Position numbers and translations under genes: made by a program. Shown piece by piece: positions 1 through 5,487 of a stretch of DNA of 6,233 nucleotides. The stretch is taken from the NCBI GenBank assembly GCA_011391855.1, contig JAABPT010000098.1:1-6233 (forward strand). The letters are read 5' to 3'. Every line of letters begins with the position of its first letter. Within the stretch, counting starts at the first letter, position 1. The stretch comes from Burkholderiales bacterium. Its GTDB lineage: Bacteria; Pseudomonadota; Gammaproteobacteria; Burkholderiales; Burkholderiaceae_C. The notes below the pieces were generated by a model. That model was not told where the DNA came from and did not search any database. It worked only from the letters and a program-made list of their open reading frames with translations.

Positions 1-546
1 GTCCTGGCGGAGGGCTGCCGCATCGGGCAGCGCGGCATCGTGCACAGCGGGGCCGTGATCGGCGCCGACGGCTTCGGCTTCGCACCCACCGAGGGCCGCT
101 GGGAGAAGATCGAGCAGCTCGGGGGTGTGGTCATCGGCGACGACGTCGAGATCGGCGCCAACACCTGCATCGACCGTGGCGCGCTCGAGGACACCGTGCT
201 CGAGGACGGCGTCAAGCTCGACAACCTGGTGCAGATCGCCCACAACGTGCACGTCGGCGCCCACAGCGCCTTTGCCGGCTGCGTGGGCGTGGCCGGCAGC
301 GCGCGCATCGGCCGCCATTGCACGGCCGGCGGCGGCGCCATCATCCTGGGCCACCTGGAGATCGTCGACCACGTTCACATCACGGCGGCCACGGTGGTCA
401 CGCGCTCGATCCGCAAACCGGGCCAGTACAGCGGCGCCTTTCCCTTCGATGACAATGCATCGTGGGAGAAAAATGCCGCCACGCTGCGCCAGTTGCATGC
501 GCTGCGCGAGCGGTTGCGCGCACTGGAGAGGAAGAACTCGACATGA
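1..546 (+). CDS. lpxD: UDP-3-O-acylglucosamine N-acyltransferase LpxD, 3' part
   Basis: LpxD transfers an (R)-3-hydroxyacyl chain from ACP to the 2-amino group of UDP-3-O-acyl-glucosamine, the third step of lipid A synthesis, in the cytoplasm. The window opens inside the gene in frame 1 and shows 181 codons to a TGA stop; about 150 N-terminal residues (uridine-binding domain and first coils) are missing compared with the usual ~340. What remains is a left-handed beta-helix of hexapeptide repeats (IGDDVEIGAN and similar). The QIAHN motif carries the catalytic His at window residue 81 (codon 241-243, E. coli His239 by my alignment), and a second conserved His sits in LGHLEI at residue 118. A charged C-terminal helix (RERLRALERK) closes it, as in the family. 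The GTG at 40 is internal, not a start. At the E. coli acyl-ruler Met290 position this protein has Val (residue 132). Its stop overlaps the ATG of a small ORF (ATGA). Confidence 0.96.
   Translation, partial: VLAEGCRIGQRGIVHSGAVIGADGFGFAPTEGRWEKIEQLGGVVIGDDVEIGANTCIDRGALEDTVLEDGVKLDNLVQIAHNVHVGAHSAFAGCVGVAGSARIGRHCTAGGGAIILGHLEIVDHVHITAATVVTRSIRKPGQYSGAFPFDDNASWEKNAATLRQLHALRERLRALERKNST
525..534 (+). promoter_or_regulatory. strong Shine-Dalgarno inside the lpxD 3' end
   Basis: The purine run GGAGAGGAAG ends 8 bases before the ATG at 543, a near-ideal ribosome binding site. It lies about 90 bases from the fabZ ATG, too far to serve fabZ directly. This is the main sign that ribosomes load at 543 and may reach fabZ by re-initiation. 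It is also part of the lpxD coding sequence (the LERK region), so it could be coincidental. Confidence 0.5.
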
Positions 547-623
547 AACGACCCCCAACCTCGCTGCGCCCGGTGCCCCCCGAGGAAGCGTCCAGTTTCT
601 TCGGAACGGCCGGGCGGGACTGA
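543..623 (+). CDS. possible 26-aa small protein or coupling ORF between lpxD and fabZ
   Basis: I do not recognise this product. The ATG overlaps the lpxD stop (ATGA), and the ORF ends with TGA at 621-623, one base before the fabZ ATG at 625. It encodes 26 residues, starting MKRPP and ending GTAGRD, rich in Pro, Arg and Ser, with no membrane segment or signal peptide. A strong Shine-Dalgarno (525-534) is well placed for it, whereas fabZ has only a weak G-rich sequence in front. About three quarters of its codons end in G or C, somewhat less than in the flanking genes as far as I can judge by eye. The spacing suggests a translational relay from lpxD to fabZ; whether the peptide has a function of its own cannot be seen. 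It could equally be a chance ORF in the lpxD-fabZ gap. Confidence 0.4.
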   Translation: MKRPPTSLRPVPPEEASSFFGTAGRD

Positions 624-624
624 G

Positions 625-1062
625 ATGGACATCCAATACATCCTGCGCAAGCTGCCGCATCGTTATCCGTTCCTGCTCGTGGACCGCGTGCTCGAATGCG
701 AGAAGAACGTCCGCATCAAGGCGCTGAAGAACGTGACCATGAACGAGCCCTTCTTCGGCGGCCACTTTCCGGCGCGTCCGGTCATGCCCGGCGTGCTGAT
801 GCTGGAAGCGCTGGCGCAGGCGGCAGCCCTGCTGTCCTTCGAGTCGCTGGACACCGAGCCGGGCGAGGACACCGTGGTCTATTTCGCCGGTATCGACCGC
901 GCGCGCTTCAAGCGCCCCGTGGGCCCGGGGGACCAGCTCATCCTGGAAGCGTCCATCGACCGCGTCAAGTCCGGCATCTACCGCTACAAGACGCGCGCCA
1001 GCGTCGACGGCCAGACCGCCGTGGAGGCCGAACTCATGTGCACCATGCGCAAGGTCGCCTGA
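625..1062 (+). CDS. fabZ: 3-hydroxyacyl-[acyl-carrier-protein] dehydratase FabZ
   Basis: FabZ dehydrates (R)-3-hydroxyacyl-ACP to trans-2-enoyl-ACP in type II fatty acid elongation in the cytoplasm. The 145-residue protein has the usual family length and a single hot-dog fold. The N-terminal PHRYPFLLVDRV motif is at residues 11-22. The active-site segment GGHFPARPVMPGVLMLEALAQ is intact, with catalytic His47 and Glu61 (equivalent to P. aeruginosa His49/Glu63). The start at 625 is supported by the canonical MDIQYIL opening. The ribosome binding site is weak (G-rich 612-619), so translation may depend on coupling from the preceding 26-codon ORF. FabZ and the LpxA/LpxD acyltransferases compete for the same 3-hydroxyacyl-ACP substrates, which is why this gene commonly sits in the lipid A operon. 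lpxA follows after 4 bases. Confidence 0.98.
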   Translation: MDIQYILRKLPHRYPFLLVDRVLECEKNVRIKALKNVTMNEPFFGGHFPARPVMPGVLMLEALAQAAALLSFESLDTEPGEDTVVYFAGIDRARFKRPVGPGDQLILEASIDRVKSGIYRYKTRASVDGQTAVEAELMCTMRKVA

Positions 1063-1066
1063 CACC

Positions 1067-1855
1067 ATGGCCAGCGTCCACGCCACAGCCATCGTCGACG
1101 CCACGGCCGAACTGGCGGCCGGCGTCAGCGTGGGCCCCTATGCGGTGATCGGCGCCGGCGTCGTGGTGGGCGAGGGCACGAGCATCGGCGCGCATTGCGT
1201 GATCGAGGGGCCCACGGTCATCGGCCGCGACAACCGCATCTTTTCGCATGCCGCACTGGGTGGCGCGCCGCAGGACATGAAATACCGCGGCGAGCCCACG
1301 CAGCTGGTCATCGGCGACCGCAATACGATCCGCGAGTTCTGCACCCTGAACCGCGGCACGGCGCAAGACGTTGGCATCACGCGCGTGGGCGACGACAACT
1401 GGATCATGGCCTACGTGCACATCGCCCACGACGTGCAGGTGGGCCACCGCACCATCCTGGCCAACAACGCCACGCTGGCCGGGCACGTGCACGTGGGCGA
1501 CTGGGTCATCGTGGGCGGCCTGAGCGGCGTGCACCAGTTCTGCAAAATCGGCGCCCACGCGATGACGGGCTTCCAGAGCCATGTCTCGCAGGACGTGCCG
1601 CCGTTCATGATGGTCTCCGGGCACCCGCTGGCCGAACATGGCTTCAACATCGAGGGCTTGCGCCGGCGCGGCTTTTCGCGCGAGCGCATCGCGCTGGTCA
1701 AGCAGATGCACCGGCTGCTGTACCGCAGCGGGCTGACGCTGGAACAGGCGCGCGGGGCCATCTCGGCGCTGGCCGGTACCGTGGAAGGCGGCGACGACGA
1801 CGTCCGCCTGCTGCTCGACTTTCTGGCCGCAGCCAAGCGCGGCATCGTGCGGTGA
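1067..1855 (+). CDS. lpxA: UDP-N-acetylglucosamine O-acyltransferase LpxA
   Basis: LpxA carries out the first lipid A step, transferring an (R)-3-hydroxyacyl chain from ACP to the 3-OH of UDP-GlcNAc; it works as a cytoplasmic trimer. At 262 residues it equals E. coli LpxA in length. Residues 1 to about 185 form the hexapeptide-repeat beta-helix; the rest is the helical C-terminal domain with the NIEGLRRRGFSRE motif. Conserved residues visible are His118 and catalytic His121 in HIAHD, His140 in LAGH and His156 in VHQF, matching E. coli His122, His125, His144 and His160 with a constant offset of four. The position that sets acyl length (E. coli Gly173, P. aeruginosa Met169) is Phe169 here, suggesting a short acyl donor, perhaps C10 or less; that is inference. 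The ATG at 1067 lies 4 bases after fabZ, with AAGG at 1051-1054 as a modest binding site. Confidence 0.98.
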   Translation: MASVHATAIVDATAELAAGVSVGPYAVIGAGVVVGEGTSIGAHCVIEGPTVIGRDNRIFSHAALGGAPQDMKYRGEPTQLVIGDRNTIREFCTLNRGTAQDVGITRVGDDNWIMAYVHIAHDVQVGHRTILANNATLAGHVHVGDWVIVGGLSGVHQFCKIGAHAMTGFQSHVSQDVPPFMMVSGHPLAEHGFNIEGLRRRGFSRERIALVKQMHRLLYRSGLTLEQARGAISALAGTVEGGDDDVRLLLDFLAAAKRGIVR

Positions 1856-1872
1856 GCGCGGCTGGCACCTGA

Positions 1873-3009
1873 ATGCCGATGCGCCTGGCACTGGTCGCGG
1901 GCGAAGCCTCGGGCGACCTGCTCGGCGGCCTGCTGCTGGCGGCGCTGCGCCAGCGCTGGCCTGGTCTGCACGCGGTGGGCATCGGCGGCCCGCGTCTGGC
2001 CGAGCAGGGCTTCGAAGCCTGGTGGCCGCACGAACGGCTGGCGGTGCGCGGCTACGTGGAAGTGCTGCGGCACTACCGCGAAATTTCGGGTATCCGCGAT
2101 GCGCTGGCGGCACGCTTGTTGCGCGAACGGCCGGCGGCTTTCATCGGTGTCGACGCGCCCGACTTCAACCTGGGTCTGGAGGCGCGGCTGAAGGCGGCCG
2201 GCGTGAAGACGATCCATTTCGTCTGCCCGTCGATCTGGGCCTGGCGCGGCGGTCGCGTCAAGAAGATGGCTGCCAGTTGCGACCACGTGCTGTGCCTGTT
2301 TCCCTTCGAGCCCGAATTGCTGCAGGCGCACGGCGTGGCCGCCAGCTATGTGGGCCACCCGCTGGCCGACGTCATTCCGCTGGAGCCTCCGCGCGCCGCC
2401 AGCCGAGCAGCGCTGGGGCTCGCCGAGACCGACACCGTGTTGGCCGTGTTGCCCGGCAGCCGGCGCTCGGAAATCGAATACATCGCGCCCGCCTTCCTGG
2501 AGGCGGCGGCGCTGCTGCACCGCGAGCGGCCCGCGCTGCGTTTCGTGCTGCCGCTGGCGCCTGGGCTGCGTGGGCTGGTCGAGCCGCTGGTGGCCCGGCA
2601 TGCAGCCGGCGTGCCGCTGCAGTTGCTCGACGGCCAGTCGCACACCGCACTGGCGGCCTGCGACCTGACGCTCATCGCCAGCGGCACCGCCACGCTCGAG
2701 GCGGCGCTGTTCAAGCGGCCCATGGTCATCGGCTACCGCATGCACCCTTTGAGCTGGCAGCTCATGAAGCGCATGGGCTACCAGCCCTGGGTCGGCTTGC
2801 CCAATATCCTGTGCCGCGACTTCGTGGTGCCCGAACTGCTGCAGGGCGACTGCCGCCCCGAGGCCCTGGCCGCCGCGGTGCGCAGCGGGCTCGACGACGC
2901 CACTGGCGCCGCACGCATCGCGCAGCGGTTCAACGAGCTGCACCACCTGCTGAAGCGCGACACCGCGCGCTGTGCCACCGATGCCATCGCGCAAGTCCTC
3001 CAGGCCTGA
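1873..3009 (+). CDS. lpxB: lipid-A-disaccharide synthase LpxB
   Basis: LpxB (glycosyltransferase family 19) condenses UDP-2,3-diacylglucosamine with lipid X to form the beta-1,6-linked lipid A disaccharide at the inner face of the inner membrane. The 378-residue protein is of normal length. Recognisable motifs in order are VAGEASGD (residues 8-15), GVDAPDFN (92-99, with Asp94 matching essential E. coli Asp98), CPSIWAWR (118-125), LPGSRRSE (193-200, Arg197 matching E. coli Arg201) and the nucleotide-sugar-binding ASGTATLEAAL followed by GYRMHPLSW (269-295). The start is at 1873 or at the second ATG, 1879; an in-frame TGA at 1870-1872 directly before 1873 rules out anything longer. No good Shine-Dalgarno is visible, so coupling to lpxA (17-base gap) is likely. 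The 3' end overlaps rnhB by 29 bases. Confidence 0.98.
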   Translation: MPMRLALVAGEASGDLLGGLLLAALRQRWPGLHAVGIGGPRLAEQGFEAWWPHERLAVRGYVEVLRHYREISGIRDALAARLLRERPAAFIGVDAPDFNLGLEARLKAAGVKTIHFVCPSIWAWRGGRVKKMAASCDHVLCLFPFEPELLQAHGVAASYVGHPLADVIPLEPPRAASRAALGLAETDTVLAVLPGSRRSEIEYIAPAFLEAAALLHRERPALRFVLPLAPGLRGLVEPLVARHAAGVPLQLLDGQSHTALAACDLTLIASGTATLEAALFKRPMVIGYRMHPLSWQLMKRMGYQPWVGLPNILCRDFVVPELLQGDCRPEALAAAVRSGLDDATGAARIAQRFNELHHLLKRDTARCATDAIAQVLQA

Positions 3010-3667
3010 ACAGCTGGGCCTGGACTGGCCCGAGCCACCGCGCACGCGTGGCGCGCTGCCGCGGCGCCGCGTGCGCGCGCTGCCGGCGCTGGTGGCCGGC
3101 GTCGACGAAGCCGGCCGCGGGCCGCTGGCCGGGCCGGTGGTGGCGGCGGCGGTGATCCTGGACGAACTGCAGCCGGTGCGCGGCCTGGCCGATTCGAAAG
3201 CGCTGACGGCGGCGCGGCGCGAGCGGCTGTACCACGAGATCTGCGCCAAGGCGTTGTGCGTGTGCATTGCCGAAGCCAGCGCCGAGGAGATCGACCGCCT
3301 TAATATCCTGCAGGCCACGCTGCTGGCGATGCAGCGCGCGGTGCAGGGTCTGCGCCTGGCGCCCAAGCAGGTGCTGGTCGACGGCAACCGGGTGCCGGTG
3401 CTGGCGATGCCCGTGCAAGCCATCGTGAAGGGTGACGCCACCGTGGCGGCCATTTCGGCGGCGTCGATCCTGGCGAAGGTGCACCGCGACCGTCTGTGCG
3501 CGGCACTGCATGATCGATTTCCCAACTATGGCTTCGACGGCCACAAGGGCTACCCCACGCCCGAACACCTGGCGGCACTCGAAAGGCACGGACCCTGCGC
3601 TGCGCACCGCCGCAGTTTTGCGCCAGTGCGGTCGGCCATCGAGCGCATCGCGAAGGGCGGCGATTGA
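2981..3667 (+). CDS. rnhB: ribonuclease HII
   Basis: RNase HII cuts the RNA strand of RNA:DNA hybrids and starts removal of single ribonucleotides misincorporated in DNA. From the ATG at 2981 it is 228 residues. The metal-binding acidic residues are all present: Asp42 and Glu43 in VDEAGRGPLAG, Asp134 in VDGNRVP and Asp152 in KGDATVAAISAASILAKV. C-terminal GFDGHKGYPTPEHLAAL and RRSF motifs are also typical. I chose 2981 because a PEQLGLDW segment shortly downstream resembles the N-termini I remember from related betaproteobacterial RnhB proteins; a GTG at 2972 would add three residues and a GTG at 3071 would remove 30. The ~40 residues before the DEAGRG motif include an Arg/Pro-rich stretch (residues 17-35) not found in E. 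coli RnhB, where the Asp is near residue 16. The gene overlaps lpxB by 29 bases. Confidence 0.95.
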   Translation: MPSRKSSRPEQLGLDWPEPPRTRGALPRRRVRALPALVAGVDEAGRGPLAGPVVAAAVILDELQPVRGLADSKALTAARRERLYHEICAKALCVCIAEASAEEIDRLNILQATLLAMQRAVQGLRLAPKQVLVDGNRVPVLAMPVQAIVKGDATVAAISAASILAKVHRDRLCAALHDRFPNYGFDGHKGYPTPEHLAALERHGPCAAHRRSFAPVRSAIERIAKGGD

Positions 3668-4449
3668 ACGAGCCGCTGCGCATCACCTCGCGCGACAACC
3701 CGCTGCTGCAGCGCCTGCGCCGGCTCTCGCAGGACGGCGCGGCCTATCGCCGCCTGGGGCAGGTGTGGCTGGAGGGTGACCACCTGTGCCGCGCGTTGCG
3801 CGCGCGCGGCGGCGCGGCGGCGCAGGCGGTGCTCAGCGAGTCCGCCTGGCAGGACCCTCAGCTGCGCGAACTGGCGGCCTGGGCCGCCAGGGTGGTGGTC
3901 GTTCCGGCGCCGCTGTTTGCCGGCCTCAGTGCGCTGGAGTCGCCCGCTGCCATCGGTTTCGTGCTGGACCTGCCGCCGCCCGCGCTGGTGCAGCAGGATA
4001 CGGCCACGTTGGTGCTGGACCGCCTGCAGGACCCCGGCAACGTGGGCAGCGTGCTGCGCAGCGCGGCGGCTTTCGGCGTGACCCAGGTGCTGGCGCTGAA
4101 GGGCACCGCGGCCTTGTGGTCGCCCAAGGTGCTGCGCGCAGCCATGGGCGCGCATTTCGGGCTGCACCTGATCGAGGGCCTGGACGAGGAAGCGCTTGCG
4201 GTACTTCGGGTGCCGCTGGTGGCCACCAGTTCCCATGCCGGCGACGAATTGCCGCAGGCCGCCTTGCCCTGGCCCTGCGCCTGGGTGCTGGGGCACGAAG
4301 GGCAGGGCGTTGCGGGCACTCTGCTGGCGCGCTGCGCGCTGCGGGTACGCATTCCGCAGCCCGGCGGCGAGGAGTCGCTCAATGTCGCTGCTGCGGCAGC
4401 GGTGTGCCTGTACGAGTCGGCGCGGCGCCGGCTCGCGGGCGTTCAGTAG
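3664..4449 (+). CDS. SpoU/TrmH-family RNA 2'-O-methyltransferase
   Basis: This is a SPOUT-class methyltransferase that uses S-adenosylmethionine to methylate a ribose 2'-OH, most likely in rRNA; the exact target cannot be told from the sequence. It has 261 residues. The N-terminal part (about 1-100, opening ITSRDNPLLQRLRRL, with WLEGDHLC at 35-42) resembles the SpoU substrate-binding domain. The three catalytic motifs follow: motif 1 LDRLQDPGNVGSVLRSAAAF (118-137, Asn126 and Arg132), motif 2 VLGHEGQGV (208-216) and motif 3 RIPQPGGEESLNVAAAAA (229-246). Start is a TTG at 3664 that overlaps the rnhB stop (TTGA), with GAAGGG at 3652-3657 as a good ribosome binding site; the next in-frame ATG would remove motif 1. 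It is RlmB-like, but betaproteobacteria usually carry a separate rlmB, so I leave the symbol blank. It is probably the last gene of the operon. Confidence 0.9.
   Translation: MNEPLRITSRDNPLLQRLRRLSQDGAAYRRLGQVWLEGDHLCRALRARGGAAAQAVLSESAWQDPQLRELAAWAARVVVVPAPLFAGLSALESPAAIGFVLDLPPPALVQQDTATLVLDRLQDPGNVGSVLRSAAAFGVTQVLALKGTAALWSPKVLRAAMGAHFGLHLIEGLDEEALAVLRVPLVATSSHAGDELPQAALPWPCAWVLGHEGQGVAGTLLARCALRVRIPQPGGEESLNVAAAAAVCLYESARRRLAGVQ
4413..4435 (+). terminator. GC-rich hairpin at the methyltransferase 3' end, possible terminator
   Basis: Arms CGAGTCGGCG (4413-4422) and CGCCGGCTCG (4426-4435) form a 10-bp stem with one G:U pair and a CGG loop, 11 bases before the TAG stop. The intergenic gap to the convergent ppsR is only 9 bases, so any terminator must lie inside coding sequence. 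No U-tract follows on either strand, so intrinsic termination is doubtful; the stem could instead stabilise the mRNA 3' end or be chance in GC-rich DNA. Confidence 0.3.
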
Positions 4450-4465
4450 GTCGTCCGTTCAGTAG
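4440..4465. repeat. 10-bp direct repeat spanning both convergent stop codons
   Basis: CGTTCAGTAG occurs at 4440-4449 and again, identical, at 4456-4465, with a 16-bp period and a 6-bp spacer (GTCGTC). The first copy supplies the TAG stop of the methyltransferase gene; the second supplies the TGA stop (read on the other strand) of ppsR. It looks like a small tandem duplication. Confidence 0.7.
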
Positions 4466-5283
4466 ATCAAGCGGTCGGGCCGCAAGTCGCGCAGGATGGT
4501 GGTGGCGATCTCCTCGATCGACTTGTGCGTGCTCGACAGCCAGGCGATGCTTTCGCGGCGCATCATGGCCTCGGCCTCGTTCACCTCGTACCGGCAGTTC
4601 TCCAGCGACGCATAACGGCTGCCCGGCCGCCGCTCGTTGCGGATCTGCGCCAGCCGGTCGGGGTCGATGGTGAGGCCGAAGCATTTGCGCTTGTAGGGCG
4701 CCAGCACCGAAGGCAGGCGCCCGCGCTCGAAATCGTCGGGGATGAGCGGGTAGTTGGCGGCCTTGATGCCGTGCTGCATGGCCAGGTACAGCGAGGTCGG
4801 CGTCTTGCCGCTGCGGCTGACGCCGACCAGGATGACGTCGGCGATGTCCAGGTTGACCGAGGACTGCCCGTCGTCGTGCTGCAGCGAGAAGTTGATGGCC
4901 TCGATGCGGTCGTGGTACTCCTGGCTCTGGCTGGTTTCCGAGAAGCGACCCACGCGGTGGCTGCTCTTGACGCCGAACTCCACTTCCAGCGGCTCGACGA
5001 AAGTGCGGAACAGGTCCAGCACCAGGCCCTGGCAGCGCTCGCTCTTCACGATGTCACGCACGGCGTCGTCGACCAGGGTGATGAAGACGATGGGCCGCTT
5101 GCCCTCGCGCTCGCTGGCTTCGTTGATCTCGGCGACCACGCGCACGGCCTTCTCGACGCTGTCGACGAAGGGCCGCCGAACATGGCGCGGTTTGGCGGGA
5201 AACTGGTTGAGGATGGAGTTTCCGAAGGTTTCGGCAGTGATGCCGGTGCCGTCAGAGACAAAGAACACGGTGCGTTCGGGCAT
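4459..5283 (-). CDS. ppsR: PEP synthase regulatory kinase/phosphorylase PpsR
   Basis: PpsR (DUF299 family) is a bifunctional serine/threonine kinase and phosphorylase. It inactivates phosphoenolpyruvate synthase by ADP-dependent phosphorylation of a Thr near its catalytic His, and reactivates it by Pi-dependent dephosphorylation. From the ATG at 5283 it has 274 residues, the normal family length. It opens MPERTVFFVSDGTGITAE, carries HRVGRFSE and YHDRIEAINFSLQHDDGQ in the middle, and has the P-loop GVSRSGKT at 154-161 followed by PTSLYLAMQHGIKAANYPL. It ends SIEEIATTILRDLRPDRLIY. An in-frame ATG pair at 5328/5325 would add up to 15 residues, but neither start has a clear Shine-Dalgarno. I prefer 5283 because the family begins right at this strand. 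The target gene ppsA is divergent, 204 bases away. The 3' end converges on the methyltransferase gene. Confidence 0.95.
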   Translation of the reverse strand: MPERTVFFVSDGTGITAETFGNSILNQFPAKPRHVRRPFVDSVEKAVRVVAEINEASEREGKRPIVFITLVDDAVRDIVKSERCQGLVLDLFRTFVEPLEVEFGVKSSHRVGRFSETSQSQEYHDRIEAINFSLQHDDGQSSVNLDIADVILVGVSRSGKTPTSLYLAMQHGIKAANYPLIPDDFERGRLPSVLAPYKRKCFGLTIDPDRLAQIRNERRPGSRYASLENCRYEVNEAEAMMRRESIAWLSSTHKSIEEIATTILRDLRPDRLIY

Positions 5284-5320
5284 GGGGCTTGAAGCTGCGC
5301 TGCGGGCCAGGAATGACCGC

Positions 5321-5347
5321 TTCATCATAAGGAAGAACTCTTAGAAT
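5321..5347 (+). promoter_or_regulatory. candidate ppsA promoter
   Basis: TAGAAT at 5342-5347 matches the sigma-70 -10 consensus at five of six positions, in an A/T-rich patch that stands out in this GC-rich region. A matching -35 is poor: TTCATC at 5321-5326 with a 15-base spacer is the best I see. Transcription would start near 5353 and give a leader of about 135 bases before ppsA. Confidence 0.4.
5324..5329 (-). promoter_or_regulatory. candidate -10 element for ppsR
   Basis: On the minus strand TATGAT (5329 to 5324) matches five of six -10 positions; I see no clear -35 upstream. If used, transcription would begin near 5317, making the ATG at 5328 unusable and supporting 5283 as the ppsR start, with a leader of about 35 bases. 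It lies about 12 bases from the ppsA -10 candidate, so the two divergent promoters would overlap. Confidence 0.25.
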
Positions 5348-5352
5348 CGAGG

Positions 5353-5487
5353 CATCTTTCCGCCGCACGGCCCCGACGTGAATTCGAGCCCCCGACCAGC
5401 AGAACAACACAGCGCCGGCAGGCGCCGCGGCTGCGGAACGGTCGCGCATGCGGAAGCACCGGTTTACCCACATCACGGAGCTTTCCC
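5353..5487 (+). other. ppsA 5' untranslated leader (inferred)
   Basis: This stretch lies between the candidate ppsA transcription start and its ATG and holds no convincing gene. It contains two small adjoining GC hairpins, GCGCC/GGCGC (5412-5416 with 5421-5425) and CCGC/GCGG (5425-5428 with 5433-5436); these share a base, so they are mutually exclusive or partial. I recognise no known riboswitch. GGAG at 5477-5480 is the ppsA ribosome binding site, 7 bases before the ATG. Confidence 0.35.

Noticed and set aside
544..624. LpxD-FabZ readthrough fusion: no stop lies between the lpxD TGA and the fabZ ATG in the same frame
   Set aside because: LpxD ends with a normal C-terminal helix and FabZ starts at its canonical residue, so the open frame over 26 codons is likely chance.
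1034..2113. A 359-codon open frame on the minus strand over lpxA and the start of lpxB
   Set aside because: Low-complexity His/Ala/Arg-rich translation opposite conserved coding sequence; a shadow of codon bias.
2022..3155. A 377-codon + strand frame within lpxB and rnhB
   Set aside because: Out of frame with both genes, with Ala/Arg/Gly-rich translation typical of a GC-rich shadow.
1411..3525. A 704-codon open frame on the minus strand across lpxA, lpxB and rnhB
   Set aside because: It lies antisense to three well-identified genes, its translation is Arg/Ala/Pro/Gln-rich without any recognisable domain, and such long antisense frames are expected in GC-rich DNA.
4525..5292. A 255-codon + strand frame opposite ppsR
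   Set aside because: Antisense to a clearly recognised ppsR, with no domain of its own.
5284..5328. A longer ppsR starting at the ATG pair at 5328/5325
   Set aside because: The extra residues are not part of the usual PpsR N-terminus, there is no Shine-Dalgarno, and a -10-like element overlaps this ATG. Kept only as an alternative.
5448..5487. An ATG at 5448 and a GTG at 5378 in the ppsA leader, both opening frames that run into ppsA
   Set aside because: Neither has a Shine-Dalgarno, and both translate as Arg/Pro-rich shadow sequence; upstream-ORF control cannot be supported.
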